From Tomocerus qinae (Eukaryota > Arthropoda > Collembola > Entomobryomorpha > Tomoceridae), in contig CM034547.1 in the NCBI GenBank assembly GCA_020055645.1, positions 39,597,909-39,661,908 on the forward strand: a DNA stretch of 64,000 nucleotides. The letters run 5' to 3'. The notes below the pieces were generated by a model. The model searched no databases. It had not been told where the DNA came from and saw nothing but the letters and a program-made list of their open reading frames with translations. The stretch's first letter is position 1. Every line of letters starts with the position of its first letter. The position numbers and the translations under genes were made by a program. Shown here in pieces: positions 27,901-41,030 of this stretch.

Positions 27901-30042
27901 ACTCCATTTATCCAGCATCTCCAGCATACAGGTAATCTCATTGTTTCATTTCAAAAACCTTTTTGACTTTATATAAGCAAAGGAAAACGCTTTTCCAGTT
28001 TTAACAAGCTAACATTTTAATAGAAACTCCTATTATAGTGCCCTAATTTTGTCAAACTCGTTTGCTTATGCTTCATAGTTTTATGTGGATAAGCAAAATA
28101 GTAAATGTTATGAAAGAAAACTGGTTGGGGGAAACCAGTTTTCTGGGGCATACTTTCACCTTCTTCCGTGAGTAATAGAAATTAAATCACCTTGAATGTA
28201 TTTTGATATTTTTCAGGGACGGTCGGATCGAGATTGGAGACGAAATCGTAAATATAAACGGAAAACGACTTCGTGGTTTGAGTGCAGAGGAAGCAGCGAT
28301 GATATTGCAAATGATGAGCATTGGTTGTTCTCACATGGAGATATTGATAGCTCGAGAGAGTGTGACAGTCACAGACTTAGGAAGTGGCGAGGAGAGAAAT
28401 CAGAATATCCGTCCTGCCAATACTTGTCCATCCAGAGATTACGAATCCTTAGAAAAGTTCAAGATGAGCCACATGGGCTCATTTGGTGCTCCAGTTATTC
28501 CTCCAACTGATATCCGTAGTCGACCTGCTCTTCACCATGATGCGAATCCTGGATCGACGATAACTTCCAACTTTTCCTTATCACATGAAACAATCGATGA
28601 AAATTGTGCCGCGGAAAGTAGTACATCGTCTAGATTCCTATCTCCCGCCGTCGGCGATAAAATTGTACTGCGGAAAACGTCTCTTCAGCCATCATTTGTT
28701 CTCAGTAACTACGACCGGGAGAGTGCAGTGATTGGTGGGATTGAAACTATTGGCGGGAATGACACTATGTATCCAGACTCGACATCCTCCGTCAATTTTC
28801 TCTCCTCCCACTATATGCCTCCTGGCAGTCCTCGCCAGGTCTCCAAAAAGAACCGTCGACACAGCACCCTCACCTACTACACGGCGGAAGCGGAGGGAAT
28901 GGTCGGCGGGGCCAACAGCATCTGTCATCCTTACTCATCCTCCTCCAATCAGAATCCTACTAATTACTACCTGACCACAAATCTGTGCACTCTGCCGAGG
29001 AAACACTCCACAAAAGTCAACCCTTCCCTTGCTTCTTCTCCTTTTTACAAAATACACACCGTCGTCCTGGACAAAAGACCCGGCAAGAAGGGACTGGGAT
29101 TCTCTATTGTTGGTGGTCGTGACTCTCCTAAAGGGAATATGGGCATTTTTGTCAAAACAATTTTTCCCAACGGCCAAGCTGCGGATCTCAAATGTTTGTT
29201 CGAAGGTTAGTGATAATTTTCTTGGATGTACCATTTTCAAAATCTAAAATTAATTCAATAAGACTTTGATCGATTCATGAAATGTGACAGACTAACTGGC
29301 TTTTCTGAATCTGTTGCATATGATATAAAAAATTCTTGCAAATAGAAATTGCGGTCAGTTCATTTTTAAGTTTTTTCCACGAGGGGCAATTTTTTGATAG
29401 GTTTGTACGGAACTGTCTCATAATGCAGACTGTATCGGGAGGATAAGGGGGTGTAGCAAAAAAAGTCGATATTTTTCCTAATTACCAAAAAGATGTGCAA
29501 CAATCACATTAAGACCACTTTTAATTCATTTTCTATGAAAATGAGCCTAAAGTAAATGCTTAGCGCTGATGTTCCTTAATTTAGCCATGATATGAATTCA
29601 TCAGCAATCGTAAAAATGATTGGCGTGTTTATAGGTAGTAATAAGTATTAATATACGTATTATTTGAATTTCAGGGGACGAGATCCTGAAAGTGAATGGA
29701 TGTCCAATGCAAGGTTTGTCTCACAGTGAAGCAATATCTGTTTTCAAGAAGATAAAAAACGACGACGTAGTTCTTCACGTAGCACGGAGAATCACATCTG
29801 AGAAAAACAAGTAATATTTGCTTTTTTACCAATTATTTACATTTACCTGTTTACATTTATACCATGTTGACCGTTGCTCATTTATTTATGTAATGACTAT
29901 TTGCCTAGTGTGTGTTCTAAATGTGGTTTATTGGTATTTGTACGTGAGAGATGTGACTCATGAGAATTGTTTTGTTTTACGATTTAGATCACCTTCACCT
30001 AAATCAAAATCCTGTGATGACTTGGAAGGAATTGATCCCTAG
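21917..30042 (+). CDS. PDZ scaffold protein, IL16/PDZD2-like, 5 exons
   Basis: Exons are 21917-22145, 25693-27931, 28217-29205, 29675-29810 and 29988-30042; all four joins keep frame and use GT-AG, giving about 1215 residues. An in-frame TAG lies a few codons before the ATG, supporting the start. Residues 77-95 ([17 protein letters not shown]) form a short basic/aromatic segment, then comes a long low-complexity Ser/Asn/Gly/Lys-rich stretch, probably disordered. Two PDZ domains follow: about 775-865 (ligand loop GLGVSL, later [15 protein letters not shown]) and about 1095-1188 ([26 protein letters not shown]). The second is closest to the last PDZ domains of PDZD2 and pro-IL16; insect Slo-interacting protein 1 is another candidate relative. 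The protein ends [10 protein letters not shown]. It should act as a cytoplasmic scaffold binding C-terminal peptides of membrane proteins; no enzymatic domain is seen. Further 5' exons cannot be excluded. Confidence 0.85.
24020..24073. repeat. Small inverted repeat in PDZ-gene intron 1
   Basis: AATTTAGGCGAAG at 24020-24032 is repeated as its exact reverse complement at 24061-24073, with a 28-base loop. It lies in the 3.5-kb first intron. It could be a degenerate miniature transposon or a structured RNA; nothing distinguishes these. Confidence 0.5.
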
Positions 30043-30724
30043 ATGAGTCTTGGTAATAGTCTTCGCAGATGTGGGACTGGTCGACATTTATGTCCTTTAT
30101 GATTTGCTCAAGAGTTGCTTCACTTGGTGAATTGGACAACGATACATTTCTTGTGTTCTTAACCAAAAGACGGAAGAAACAAAACCAACGAATATTATTC
30201 TACAATCCTTTGTATAAAAATAATTACTGTAGTTAAAGCCGATACAATCGCAAGTATTTATATTGTATGTATATTGCAGTAGTACAGGGGTACCAAGGTA
30301 CTTTGTAAATATATGTTATCGTAGTCGTAAAAATGCTTTCTTACTCAAATATTATCATTTACTTGCTAACTCAGAGTTTTATTGTGAAATGTTTGATTAT
30401 GTCACTTTGTTGCGGTATTTGTTGCTTCAATACGATCCAGCCTCGTTTATCGATGTCGTAATTATTGATATCCTTATACTTTGAATTTGTGCATTTTGTA
30501 CGTACGAGAATTTAATCTACTATTGATATTATTTTGTGTGTGAATGTTTTAATGACATATTACAAGTAAGTAAATATAAATACCGATCCCGGAACTTGGC
30601 TCTTTTATCAGACAGTTATCTAAAGGATTTATTAAGTATACCTGACTGTACTACTTATTGTTAATGTGTGTCAACTTTGCTCCACAAAAATCAATGCAGC
30701 CTTTCTAGTCGTTCAGTACACACA

Positions 30725-30730
30725 AATAAA
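30725..30730 (+). terminator. Candidate polyadenylation signal of the PDZ gene
   Basis: AATAAA about 680 bases after the stop codon. Other AATAAA copies occur further on (for example near 31160), so the true site is uncertain. Confidence 0.3.
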
Positions 30731-31533
30731 TGGAAGCCATCCTTTACTTACCCCCCAACATCCCAAAAATATGTCAACTACATAGCAAATACAAATCCGT
30801 AGTTATTATTATTAGTTAAATGATGTTTATGTTACATTTACCTATCATATTATTGGAATAGTATATGTTAACACATATTGGAATATGTCATCCGATTGTG
30901 TTTTGAGTTCATGGAGAACATGCTTCTTTGTCTTTCATAGTTTCTTGCTCATTTTAAGATTTCAAAAAACAAATTGTAAAAATACAACCAAATATTATCC
31001 TAATATAGTTATATTATAGTTATTAATGGTCAAATTTTTTAGTGCTTCAGAGTTTTATCAACTTTCCATTTGGGAATCACAGCCAAATCGGTGGATTGAA
31101 AATGTCTAACACATCCAAGTGTACACTTATAATATTATAGATGTAATGCAATTTACATAATAAATGCAAATTATTGTTTTACTGCAGATTTTGTGTTTCC
31201 CCATGTTTCTCGTGAACATGCAAATTAATTAATTACCATCAATGTCACAGTGTATCAGAAAATCAATGTATTAGCAGAACAGATTCTTATACAGGGTTCA
31301 CATTTTGATTAACCCCTTTAACACTGGTATTATGAACGAGTACTGTTAATTTCCCACGGTGCCCTAAGATATTTAGTCTACTATCAATTATGTGGCTATT
31401 TTTACCAACCTTTATTGTATTTATTATACAGAGGAGACAATATAAGGAATAATACCCATTATCTATACTACATTACAATTTCCGGGAGTATGTATGTATG
31501 TATGTATTTTGGTGTGTCCACCCTTTATTTTTG

Positions 31534-31652
31534 CCATGTTGACAATTCTAGAAGTAGTAAAACCTTATGTTGACACTTCTAGAAGCAGTAAAACCTTATG
31601 TTGACACTTCTAGAAGCAGTAAAACCCTATGTTGACACTTCTAGAAGCATTA
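31534..31652 (+). repeat. Tandem repeat, 30-bp unit, four copies
   Basis: Four consecutive copies of a unit containing ATGTTGACACTTCTAGAAGC followed by AGTAAAACC, differing by only a few bases. It lies about 1.5 kb after the PDZ gene. No function is apparent. Confidence 0.85.
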
Positions 31653-32840
31653 AAACCCTTTCTCTTCAAACTTGCCTCATGTAGACCTACCCTATCCGTA
31701 GGACGGGTTAGCCAGTTAATTTATCATAATTATATATTAGGAATTTGGTCAAGGGGGCCGCACCAAAAATATAATGCCAAAAGAAAAAACTTTAAGATTT
31801 TTGGCCTTTTTTGGAATACTGCATTTAAACCCTCCAGGCAAAGAATACAGTAAAGGATTGAAAAGGCTAAATCAGTGCAATCAATACGGTATGTTCTAAT
31901 TTCATATTATTAGTTAAGTTTCGTTAATTAAATCTGTTTGCATTTAATACATAAGGACCAATACGGAGAAACAAACTGATATATTTCAACAGTCAAAATC
32001 AACTAATCGTTTCTTTTTAAATTCATGCACATTTATAGCCTACGGGACACACTAGTAGAGTAGTCTTGACCAGTATACGTATTTACATATTATGAAACGA
32101 AACAAAAATTCTCACAAACAATAACAGTATCAGTTTATAGGGTAAAGAATCACTAACAATCCCGAGTTAGATCACAGACCACCTTGTTTGCTTTGCTTTA
32201 TACCAGCCAATAATTACATTTATAATGACAGGAGAAGTAATGCTAGCTAAAATAGCTGCTTGGATGGTAGATTTATATAAGAACATCCACCGCAGGAAAT
32301 AATTTTTTAAAAATAAACCACTGTAATAATTGTGGTCACAACAAGTCGTGACCCTTTCCCCCGTAAAAACTACCTACATATTTCGAAATGTTCTGTATAT
32401 CTTTTGGAGTACTATATATATATCTTGCTAGTTATCTGTTAGCTGTTGTGCGAAGAGGTAAAAAGATATAGGGCCGCGACTCGTTAACTAGGTATGAACT
32501 ATAACCTAGAACTGGTAGAATAATAATATATATTCTATTACATTTCGAAGTGGCTCAGGCTAGCCAAATTACATTGTCTACCCGATTAGATTTCATATTC
32601 TCTACCTCAAAGAACGCCAGGAATAATACAATCAATCCAAGTATACGCGCTTTTGTAGGTTACTGTCAGCAGCTTTCAACTTTTAAATTTCTATCCCCAA
32701 GTTGTATACTATAGGTTACCTAAATGGGGACATATTTCCAAAATTTATGAAATTGTTGCAAAATTCAACGAAGTCATATTATTAAATCATCTGAATGATC
32801 TATTTACCTACTAGCATCTAACGTTAACCATCTCCCAAAA

Positions 32841-32943
32841 ATGGATCGATTGACTGTCACATCTGGAATTTTATTTGTCATAGCAGATATATTTGCTATA
32901 GTCAGTTTGGTTGTTTCTGATTGGATCGTTACCAATATAGGAG
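32841..32943 (+). CDS. Orphan first exon, possible tetraspan (claudin/PMP22-like) protein
   Basis: The ATG has a good context (CAAAAATGG). The frame gives a short polar start (MDRLTVTSG), then one hydrophobic helix (ILFVIADIFAIVSLVV), then SDWIVTNIGG, and stops at a good GTAAGA donor in phase 1. A first helix followed by a W-x-V and Gly-Gly is the usual layout at the start of the first outer loop in claudin/PMP22-type four-helix proteins. I could not find the following exons: no matching downstream exon with the GLW-x-x-C signature was recognised before 41 kb. It may be the start of a gene with distant exons, a broken gene, or chance. Confidence 0.35.
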
Positions 32944-33035
32944 GTAAGACATTTTCAAAGACATCTAGATTTTTTCACACTTAGGCAATTTGTCCACATG
33001 AAATGAAATTTTAGCCCTGCCCGAAAATGGATGCT

Positions 33036-33725
33036 CCATAATTGCATGAAATGTACGCACCTTCGGTACATGCATAAATTGTGTTAACGAACCCAAGGTT
33101 GGTGGATATGGTAACACACATATGGTTTTGGGTGATATTTCAAACAAGTATAAGTTAACCTAGTACTAGTGCAGAGTGTGTTACCATATCCACCAACCTT
33201 GAACGAACCTACGTATACCATTTGTGTATGCACCAAAGTTGCGTGAAATGTACGTGCCTGTTGTACATGCACAAATAGTGTAGGCAAAACCTACGTACTA
33301 CTTATGTGTGCACCAAAGTTGCGTGAAACGTACGCGCCTACGGTACATGCACAAATAGTGTGAACGAACCTACGTACTATTTATGTATGCACCAAAGTTG
33401 CGCGAAATGTACGCACGCTACTTTGGTACACACACAAATAGTATGGACGACCAAACGACGTATTTTTTCTGTTCGGAAAAAACGAGCGTGTAAATGTACG
33501 CAACCGTAGTACACACACAAATAGCACAAATGAACGTACGTACTATTTGTGTATGTAAAGTTTTTTAAAGTAGCGTAAATTTCACGCAACTTGGTACATA
33601 CTCTAAGAGTACGTAGATTCGTACCTACTATTTGTGTATGTAAAGTTTTTTAAAGTAGCGTAAATTTCACGCGAATTTGGTACATACACTAAGAGTACGT
33701 AGGTTTGTCCATACTTTATGTGTAA
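33036..33725. repeat. Tandem array, about 80-bp dyad-symmetric unit
   Basis: Units contain GCACCAAAGTTGCGTGAAA, a GTACGC core, GTACATGCACAAATAGTGTG and CCTACGTACTATTTATGTATG. The first motif recurs at 33231, 33311 and 33390 (period about 80) and, in more diverged form, the array goes on with an 84-85 bp period at 33546 and 33631. Within a unit the GCACAAATAGT and ACTATTTGTGTATG parts are near reverse complements, so each unit can fold back. CpG and ACGT steps are frequent compared with the AT-rich surroundings. Confidence 0.75.
33094..33201. mobile_element. 108-bp miniature inverted-repeat element with 8-bp TSD
   Basis: The two ends are perfect 26-bp inverted repeats beginning CAAGGTTGGTGGATATGG. 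The element is flanked on both sides by AACGAACC (33086-33093 and 33202-33209), a sequence that occurs once in the uninterrupted neighbouring repeat units. This gives an insertion into the tandem array with an 8-bp target duplication, as made by hAT and P-type transposases. The loop is about 55 bp and non-coding. Confidence 0.85.
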
Positions 33726-33736
33726 GATGGGGCCAA

Positions 33737-33886
33737 ATCTGATAGGTTCCGATGCACGGCATCAGCGGTACAAGTAGTACTTACCTACTCATTCCGCTAC
33801 GTAACCTCTTATCTGAAAGGTTCCGATGCGCAGTATCAGCGGTACAAGCTGTGCTTGCCTACTTCGTCCGCCACGTAACCTCTTAA
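33737..33886 (+). repeat. Two-copy 75-bp tandem duplication
   Basis: ATCTGATAGGTTCCGATGCA starts one unit at 33737 and a near-identical start occurs at about 33811; both units go on with CATCAGCGGTACAAG-like and CGTAACCTCTTA-like parts. It directly follows the 80-bp array and may be a diverged part of the same repeat family. Confidence 0.7.
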
Positions 33887-36800
33887 GTTTTTGAGGCACG
33901 GAATCACAATCACGGTGGTACAAGCGGTATCACAACGTGTGTAGGTATAGTGACTATGGCCATAATATCATTTAACGAATTACTTGTACCATGCCAGGTA
34001 GGTATCGGTTATTGAAATAAGGGTACGAGACCCTGGAACAATGAAAAGTACTATGATAGAATTGATAAAGGTATTTCTGGAGGGGGAATTACTTGACTCA
34101 CGACACGACTAACGTCTCCAATCAATGTCATATTATTTCCACATGATGTTTTGTTTCGTGAGTCTATTTGATAAACAATCGCTAAGGTTCAATTTGGGGT
34201 GATAATATATTATTCTCCCCACCCCACTCACTTTCCTTGAATTGAATCAGTAAATTAAAATTTAAAAGCTTTAGTAAACAATAATATAATTGGTTTTCAC
34301 TTTCTCGATGGGAAATTATCATTCCAAAGTGGGAAGCCTCCATATTTCTCCAGGAATGGTAAGTAATTTCAATGTCCGTAATTGCCAATTGCATACTATT
34401 GTACTCCATGACATCAGCCCTTACGTGCTTTCATATACTTACATATACTAACAGATACACTATCTTTGTACAAAACCACAGGATATACAGCAGTTAGTAT
34501 CTATGGTCTATGGGACAACATGTAGAATATTCTCAGAAGTGAAGAGGACGTCATATTCATAAGGATATGGACAAGGAAGATTATTAATTCACACTATAAG
34601 CTATTCTTTTTGTACTTACAAACTTACTAGCTGTATAGTAAATAATAGCTATACATTTTAAACATATACTTACACATAGTACTCATTGTAGTTGCAAACC
34701 TGTGGGCATTCTTACCCATAATATATGTCACAGTCTTTGAGGAACGTGTCCGTAGGGCTGGCCAGAGGGAATCGGCCAGGGCCCCTGTACAACTGCTCCA
34801 TGTTAAGATTAACCCTAGATACAACTGGTCCAATAGTGGTATAACCCTAACCGCACCCCCTTGATAACCAGAAAACAGGATTTTCTTCTTAAAAAGAAAA
34901 ATAGGCTATTTTTGACACATTTTCGACAATAAAGCTTCAGATACGGTTCTAGATACGGGTCCGAGTCTTAACACTGAATAATATGTACTTGTACTTCACG
35001 TATTAAAAAGAGAAAATTACAAATATTACTGGTAGGGCTATGTATCCTTTTAATCAAATAATACCCAAACAGGGGATGATATGGTAATTTAGAAAATTAG
35101 ATCAGTAGTAAATGCTTAAATTGTCCGAATATATGTATTTAATACCTGTGGTAGTGATAACCACATTACCACAACCACCCTGGCTATCACTATAGCCCAA
35201 GTCTACTTAAAGGCTACGACACATACTGCTATACCCCTGCTTAAACATACATGAGACAATACTATTATGCATTCATAAGCATTTATGAAAATAAGTGCTA
35301 CTATAAAATCCACTTTGTATCCTTAAAAATACCAGAAGAATACGTTTCAGAAGCTGTCATAATTACCAAAGCTGGCTGCGCTGCGGCATGTAATTTCAAT
35401 TCATGACTATGACACAATGCAAATAATGTAGTATTATGCAGTATTGCATTGCAGTATATAGCAAATCCTATCATTTTACAATGCGAAATTAAATATCATT
35501 ATACTTTTATACTGTGCAACTATAATGATTCTAAGTAAACATGTAGTAAGTACATTTTCTTTTACTTAACTGACAATCAGTTAACTCTTATTGCACAGTC
35601 CCATACAAATATTACATATAATATACTCACTACCATTCTATGCCCTATAGTTATACTATACCATTAAATCCATATCGTATAGGTACTGCATCATGGCACA
35701 GACAAAGCTTTTATCAACTAAATGTACAAAGTACATAAAAATCTGTAAGTAATTGTTGAGACTTGAGAATACAACAACAGTCAGTCGGTCTACCTTCACC
35801 ACTCGACTCTTCCGAAACACCTCTATCTATACCCAAGGTACGTTGATATGCTAAGAGACCTGGCCATCAACTCAACATCATCATCATCAGCCAGTTAAGT
35901 AAGTACACTATACAGTAGTGGCAACTCATGCATGCAGATTTATAGTGAATAGACAACACGAAGGTGAATGTAAGTAAGCTAATACTAATGATTCTTATGT
36001 GTGTTACTAGTAGTGCTCGTGACGTATGCATACAACAACAGCAGGAATTTATTCAGTTACTTATAGTCTCCATATTCACAAATTCTTACCTACAGACACT
36101 GCTACATAGGGTTGGCTGGCACCACAAGGTTTTCTTCGGTTCTTCCTTATTACACTTTTTTTTTGAAAAACTTAAGTATTTCAATAAAACTATGAATACA
36201 TTTGAAAATGGTATAAAGCTGTCCTAAGTGGTCCAAAACTCTGTTACGGGGTCTTAAATGGCATTTGCGTTTTACGTAAATGTGATTTAAAAAGTTTATG
36301 TCAATCAATTAGTGTTTCAATGGCACTAAGCCAATCATGGTGTTTCAAAGGCGAGACATCAATTAGAGCTCTTTACTGTTCTAAGATCTAGCACATTTTT
36401 TTGGTATTTAACCGATAAATTCACGCTCCGTTAGTAAATAACCAAACAACCGTGTTTAGTATATTATTTGATGAGTAATAATTAATAAATTACCATACAT
36501 GGAATATAGAATAGTATATTATTTCTTCAGGGTCGCAGCCAGAAACAAAAATTTCGCGCAGGGGCCCGAAAAATATCCAAGTGAGAAATGGGTAACGCAC
36601 AACACAACACATAATTAGAAGCAACAATAGCATTATGGCAATATTTTTGGAGGCCAATAAATGTTAAAAACAGTCTTTAGCGACGACATTTTTAACTGAG
36701 TTAAGGGTACTGTACTTGAAACTCGAGTGACTTCTGTTTAGACTTTCCGTTTATTGAGATTTCTCTATTAGTCTCAGTATTTATGTTTACAACACATAAT

Positions 36801-39800
36801 TAATTATGGCCTTTCTTTGTTCACCGATTCTATATTATGTACCCTGTATGAAATACTCAAAAACCCATGACAAAATACAAATTTGGGTATGGTTTTTTCC
36901 AACCCTGTATCTCACTATTATACAGTGTGCTATATACAGCTTGTCTTCTGTGTGAGTTCTGCCTTCAGTAAAGTCTGCCTCTGTGAGTTAAGATGACTAA
37001 GTTTAAATAATAAAATAAATACAAGCTAGTTTCTTTAGCCTTAACAAAGCAAAAATTTTTGAAAGAATTTAAACAAACCGAACCATTGCTTGGCCCAAGA
37101 ATTCCTAAGCCAATCATATCAAGCTGAATCGTCTCGTCCTAAAAATAGAGCCGAACCATTTGGTTCGGAAAACTTAAAGCTAACCGAGCCGATATACAAA
37201 AAGAGCTACTTAGGCTCGGCGAACGTAAAGTAGCATTCTGGTGTGCGGTGCACCAAGACATATAGACACATAGCAGACCCTGTCAATTAATATTAGGTAT
37301 ATTATAAAGTGCTGTACATGGTTAGTACAAAGAAAGAATGAAAGAACTCACTTAGCTACAGGGAGTCAGTCAGCAGGTAGTAGCTGTATAATATTTTATA
37401 TAAATATTATTCTCTGACTGTGCTTATAACATAGTTCGAAAAGATTATAACTCGACAATATTGTACTTGTATCAAGTTGTATCTGTTCTATAACCTAGTG
37501 AAGCGAATTGCATTAATTGTGAATGTAGCGTTAACTATTATTGAGAGTTGAGCTGAACTCAACTAACCACTCCACTCCACTGTACTACTACTAAACCAAC
37601 AGCCTCTCTTTTGGCTGGCTGATCATAATATATTATTGACGATCAACTAGTCAACTATTCTATTAGGACACAGACTGACCTGACACAGGCCCTAACTAGA
37701 CTGCATAATAATATCGCTAAATTACTAAATAATTGTGTTTGGGAATCTTTAATGATTGTGCACTAGAATTTATGTAAGAATATATAAATTCCCTTTCGTC
37801 TATTTGTTTGTTTCTGTTAACAATTGGATAATAATGAGGTGTTAATTTTGTATACAGGTAGAGAAAGAGAGAGCAGTAGTGGCCGACTGAACTGACTGAT
37901 CTGAATACACAAGGAAGAAATTCACCGAAACAATTTAAAAGTTGAAAACACTTCTTTGCAAAAAGATAATCTCAATAACTATTGTGATCCTACGACCCGT
38001 AAACCGAGTCAGCTGCTGTGCAATATTAGGAGTTCACGACGACCCGGACATTGAACGCATTTTAAAAGGTTCTTTCATCTTTTGTCTTTGTTTATTTTCA
38101 TTTACATAATATAATGTAGTTGTAGAACACAAACACATTCATCATTAGCTGTCTGCTCAAATGTTTTTATTATTTACTGGACTAAATTTTTTGTAAAGTA
38201 CAATTTCTATTTTTCATGCGTATTTGTGCTCAAAAATGTTACACAGTTACACTGCAAGCGCAATTATTTTTCAATGTTTCTTTAATGTTTTCAGAATCTC
38301 AGTTTTTTAATTTCGTTACGGGAAAACCAGGAAGTACAAACGAGCGTATTGAAAATCCTCGTGTTTAAAAATTTTGAGTGATGTGGAAAAGTGACAAAGT
38401 GCGGAGAAATGAAGAGACAATCAGGCAATAATAAGATAATTGTTGCTCTTACATTTAGCTGTTTGTTAATTGCGAGCAAGAGAGAGGTATAATACACACA
38501 CTGATTGAGTGACTTAATTGTGAGGGAATTCTTCTGATGTTGGCGAAGTACCTGAGGGGCGACGAAAAGAGAAGTCTAAAAAAGTCTAAAGAAAGAGTAC
38601 CTGATTGTGCTCTATTGTAATATTCTAATTGTGAATTGTGAGCGTGAATCAGTGCAGTTGCATCGCAGTATGACAGAGTAGTCGTCGTCGTCGAGAGAAG
38701 CTCTGTCTGATTTTTGTTAGCTAATTGAGTTCTTCCCTTCCTGTACATTTCTTCTTTTAATTATTCAGCCATTGGAACTCAAGTCAATTATCATTTTTGT
38801 CATTTCTTCTCAGAAGTCCTCCTCCTCCCACGCAGACTTGCGCTACTAAGAAATTATCTAAAATAACTGAAACTGCACGCTTATCAATTCTTTGGGATTT
38901 CTGAGTACAGCTGTTCACTCACACTCACGGCCACCGGATATTGATTATCATTATCATTACCACCAGCCAGCAACTTCTCTACCAACTCTAAAAAAATCTT
39001 TTTGAAACATCAGAATTTGTATGCCGAACTCTTATGCGTCATACATTTTCGTAAATTTTCATCAGTGAGTGAGTGCCTATTGTTTAGACTTAATAGTGAA
39101 TGGCATTGAATAGAATAAGGTTATTATTGTTAGCAAATTGAGATCGTGGCCTAGTCTGGTCCACACATGGGCCCAAATCCTAGCATAACGAAGATGATAG
39201 AGCAGTTTAATTGGAAGAAGGCACAAAAAACTATATTTTACACCGTCTGCCATCAGATTGAAAAGTAAAGGTCTTCTTCTCATGAATCTCAATATAATTC
39301 TCTCATTGCTCTCTGCATATGCTCATCTTTCCCATTTACGTCGTATAAATATTAAGAGTTCACGAATGACAGAATGACACGGCAGTAGAAGAAGGAGAAG
39401 AAGAGTGTCCACGTCCTAACTATGAACTATATTAAGAGTGTGATTAATGCCAGATTTATACTTGCGCAAAGATGAAAATTGCATACCAAATTGCAGCAGC
39501 AACGTCGACAGTATAAAATTCAGCAGGAGTCAGCATTTTGATTGTAATAAAAAGGAGAGTGGAAGGAAGTGGAACGACATTCCTTTTTGATGGAGTAAGT
39601 GAATCATTTCTTAATGTTGATTTAAATATGGCAATGGAGAGACACCTTGACCACATCATCTCATCATCCATGTGACAAACTATTTGGTCAGTTCATTTAC
39701 AAACGCCAGATTTTGTTGGTTGTTGCCAATCGTTTGGAATCTCAGGAGTCGCAGTGTTAATGAAGTGAGTTAGCCACCTTGACAAAACGAAGAAGACATT

Positions 39801-41030
39801 TGTTTGACCATCAGAAAAAGTGAACAGTGAAACGGAACAAAGTTTATTCCCCAATTAGCATTAAACAATTGGATACTTCTACAAACAATAAGATGTCAGA
39901 GATTTCGATGAGAATTACAAGGAGAAAGAAATTAAAAATTCGATTGTAATTTTTTAAGGGTAGGTGGATGAAAATAATGCGAATCTCATTCCTCTGGGCG
40001 GGACTCTTGTGTTTACAATCATTTTTGTGATTTTGTGAGGAAGATAACCGAACTAGTGACTTATCAGCTTTATTTTATTCAGTTCAAGTTTCGACGTGGC
40101 TGTTTGATAAGAGTCGATAAATGATATGCAATGAAAATCAAATATTATTACATCAAGAATAACTATTTTATTCCCACTTCCTTCATGTTTACTATGTGCT
40201 CGGAGTAAACATATTATAATAGTCACCTACTAATCTTTTTTATTAACCAAATATTGAAAACCACATTTCCTGAACCGAACAAGTTAGTGTTACAGAATTA
40301 ATGAATGTGATTCATTTCATTACTGCATTGTCAGCTTAGTTCCAATCCAATTCAGTATCAAATCCTTAGTTTACGTAAGCAAGGAGGTTACTACATTTAC
40401 AATTAAGAAGGACGTGGGTAGTCACGTCAAGTCAACTCAACATTTTGTGATATTCGTTTTCTCATTTCGCACAACGGACTCTCTAACCATTTCTCTTCCA
40501 TTGTCATATTTTCATAACTTTTCCTGTCATTTACGATCCTGTTACGTCACCACGCAGCCTCCCTTTTCCATCATTTATCAATAATATATCTAGATTGCCA
40601 AATATTAATAGTATTTTGAGAAATGTTTAATGGTCGATTGTTCTGGTACCGTTAACTAGAGACCGACATCAGTGCTAATTTTACTATTTTTGTTTGACTA
40701 TTTTTTGGGTATAGAGAATTCTTTTTTATTCTAATTCGTTGAACCATTTGCGACGATTCAGTTCATGAACAGATACTACTTGATAGTAGTAATGTATTAC
40801 ATTTACAAACAGACAGCGGATTATTTTTATTAACTCACTGTACTAAATTGTAAGTACATGGTACTTCTTGCGCATCGCCTTGTATTACATGGTATTACTA
40901 CAGACAGACAGAAAATCATCGCATTGTATGTTCTGCCACTGTACATATGTACCTCGACTCGGAGTTAATTGTACGTGGTGACCTGTGCATTATTGGATTC
41001 AAATTCAAGCTTCCGTAAGATAACATCAAA
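33887..41030. other. Non-coding region upstream of the convertase gene
   Basis: No coding region is supported. It contains diverged transposon-like pieces, such as a GGGTTGG-type end pair near 36107 and 36905, a CAGGGGCCCGAAAAAT stretch near 36565 and GGTTCGG-rich sequence near 37080-37210. Non-coding first exons of the convertase gene may lie in 37.8-40.9 kb, but none can be fixed from sequence alone. Confidence 0.35.

Larger units (their letters stand above)
30043..32840. other. 3' flank of the PDZ gene, non-coding
   Basis: No gene is supported. The 3' UTR of the PDZ gene probably ends near the AATAAA at 30725-30730. A TATG-type simple repeat lies near 31490, followed by a 30-bp tandem repeat. 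A TTAACCCCTTTAACACTGG stretch at 31313 resembles a piggyBac-type end but has no partner. Confidence 0.4.

Noticed and set aside
31313-31332. TTAACCCCTTTAACACTGG resembling a piggyBac end
   Set aside because: No matching opposite end or coding remnant was found nearby.
36107-36914. Pair of GGGTTGG and CCAACCCTG ends about 800 bp apart
   Set aside because: The flanking 8-mers do not match and the similarity covers few bases, so an element cannot be defined.
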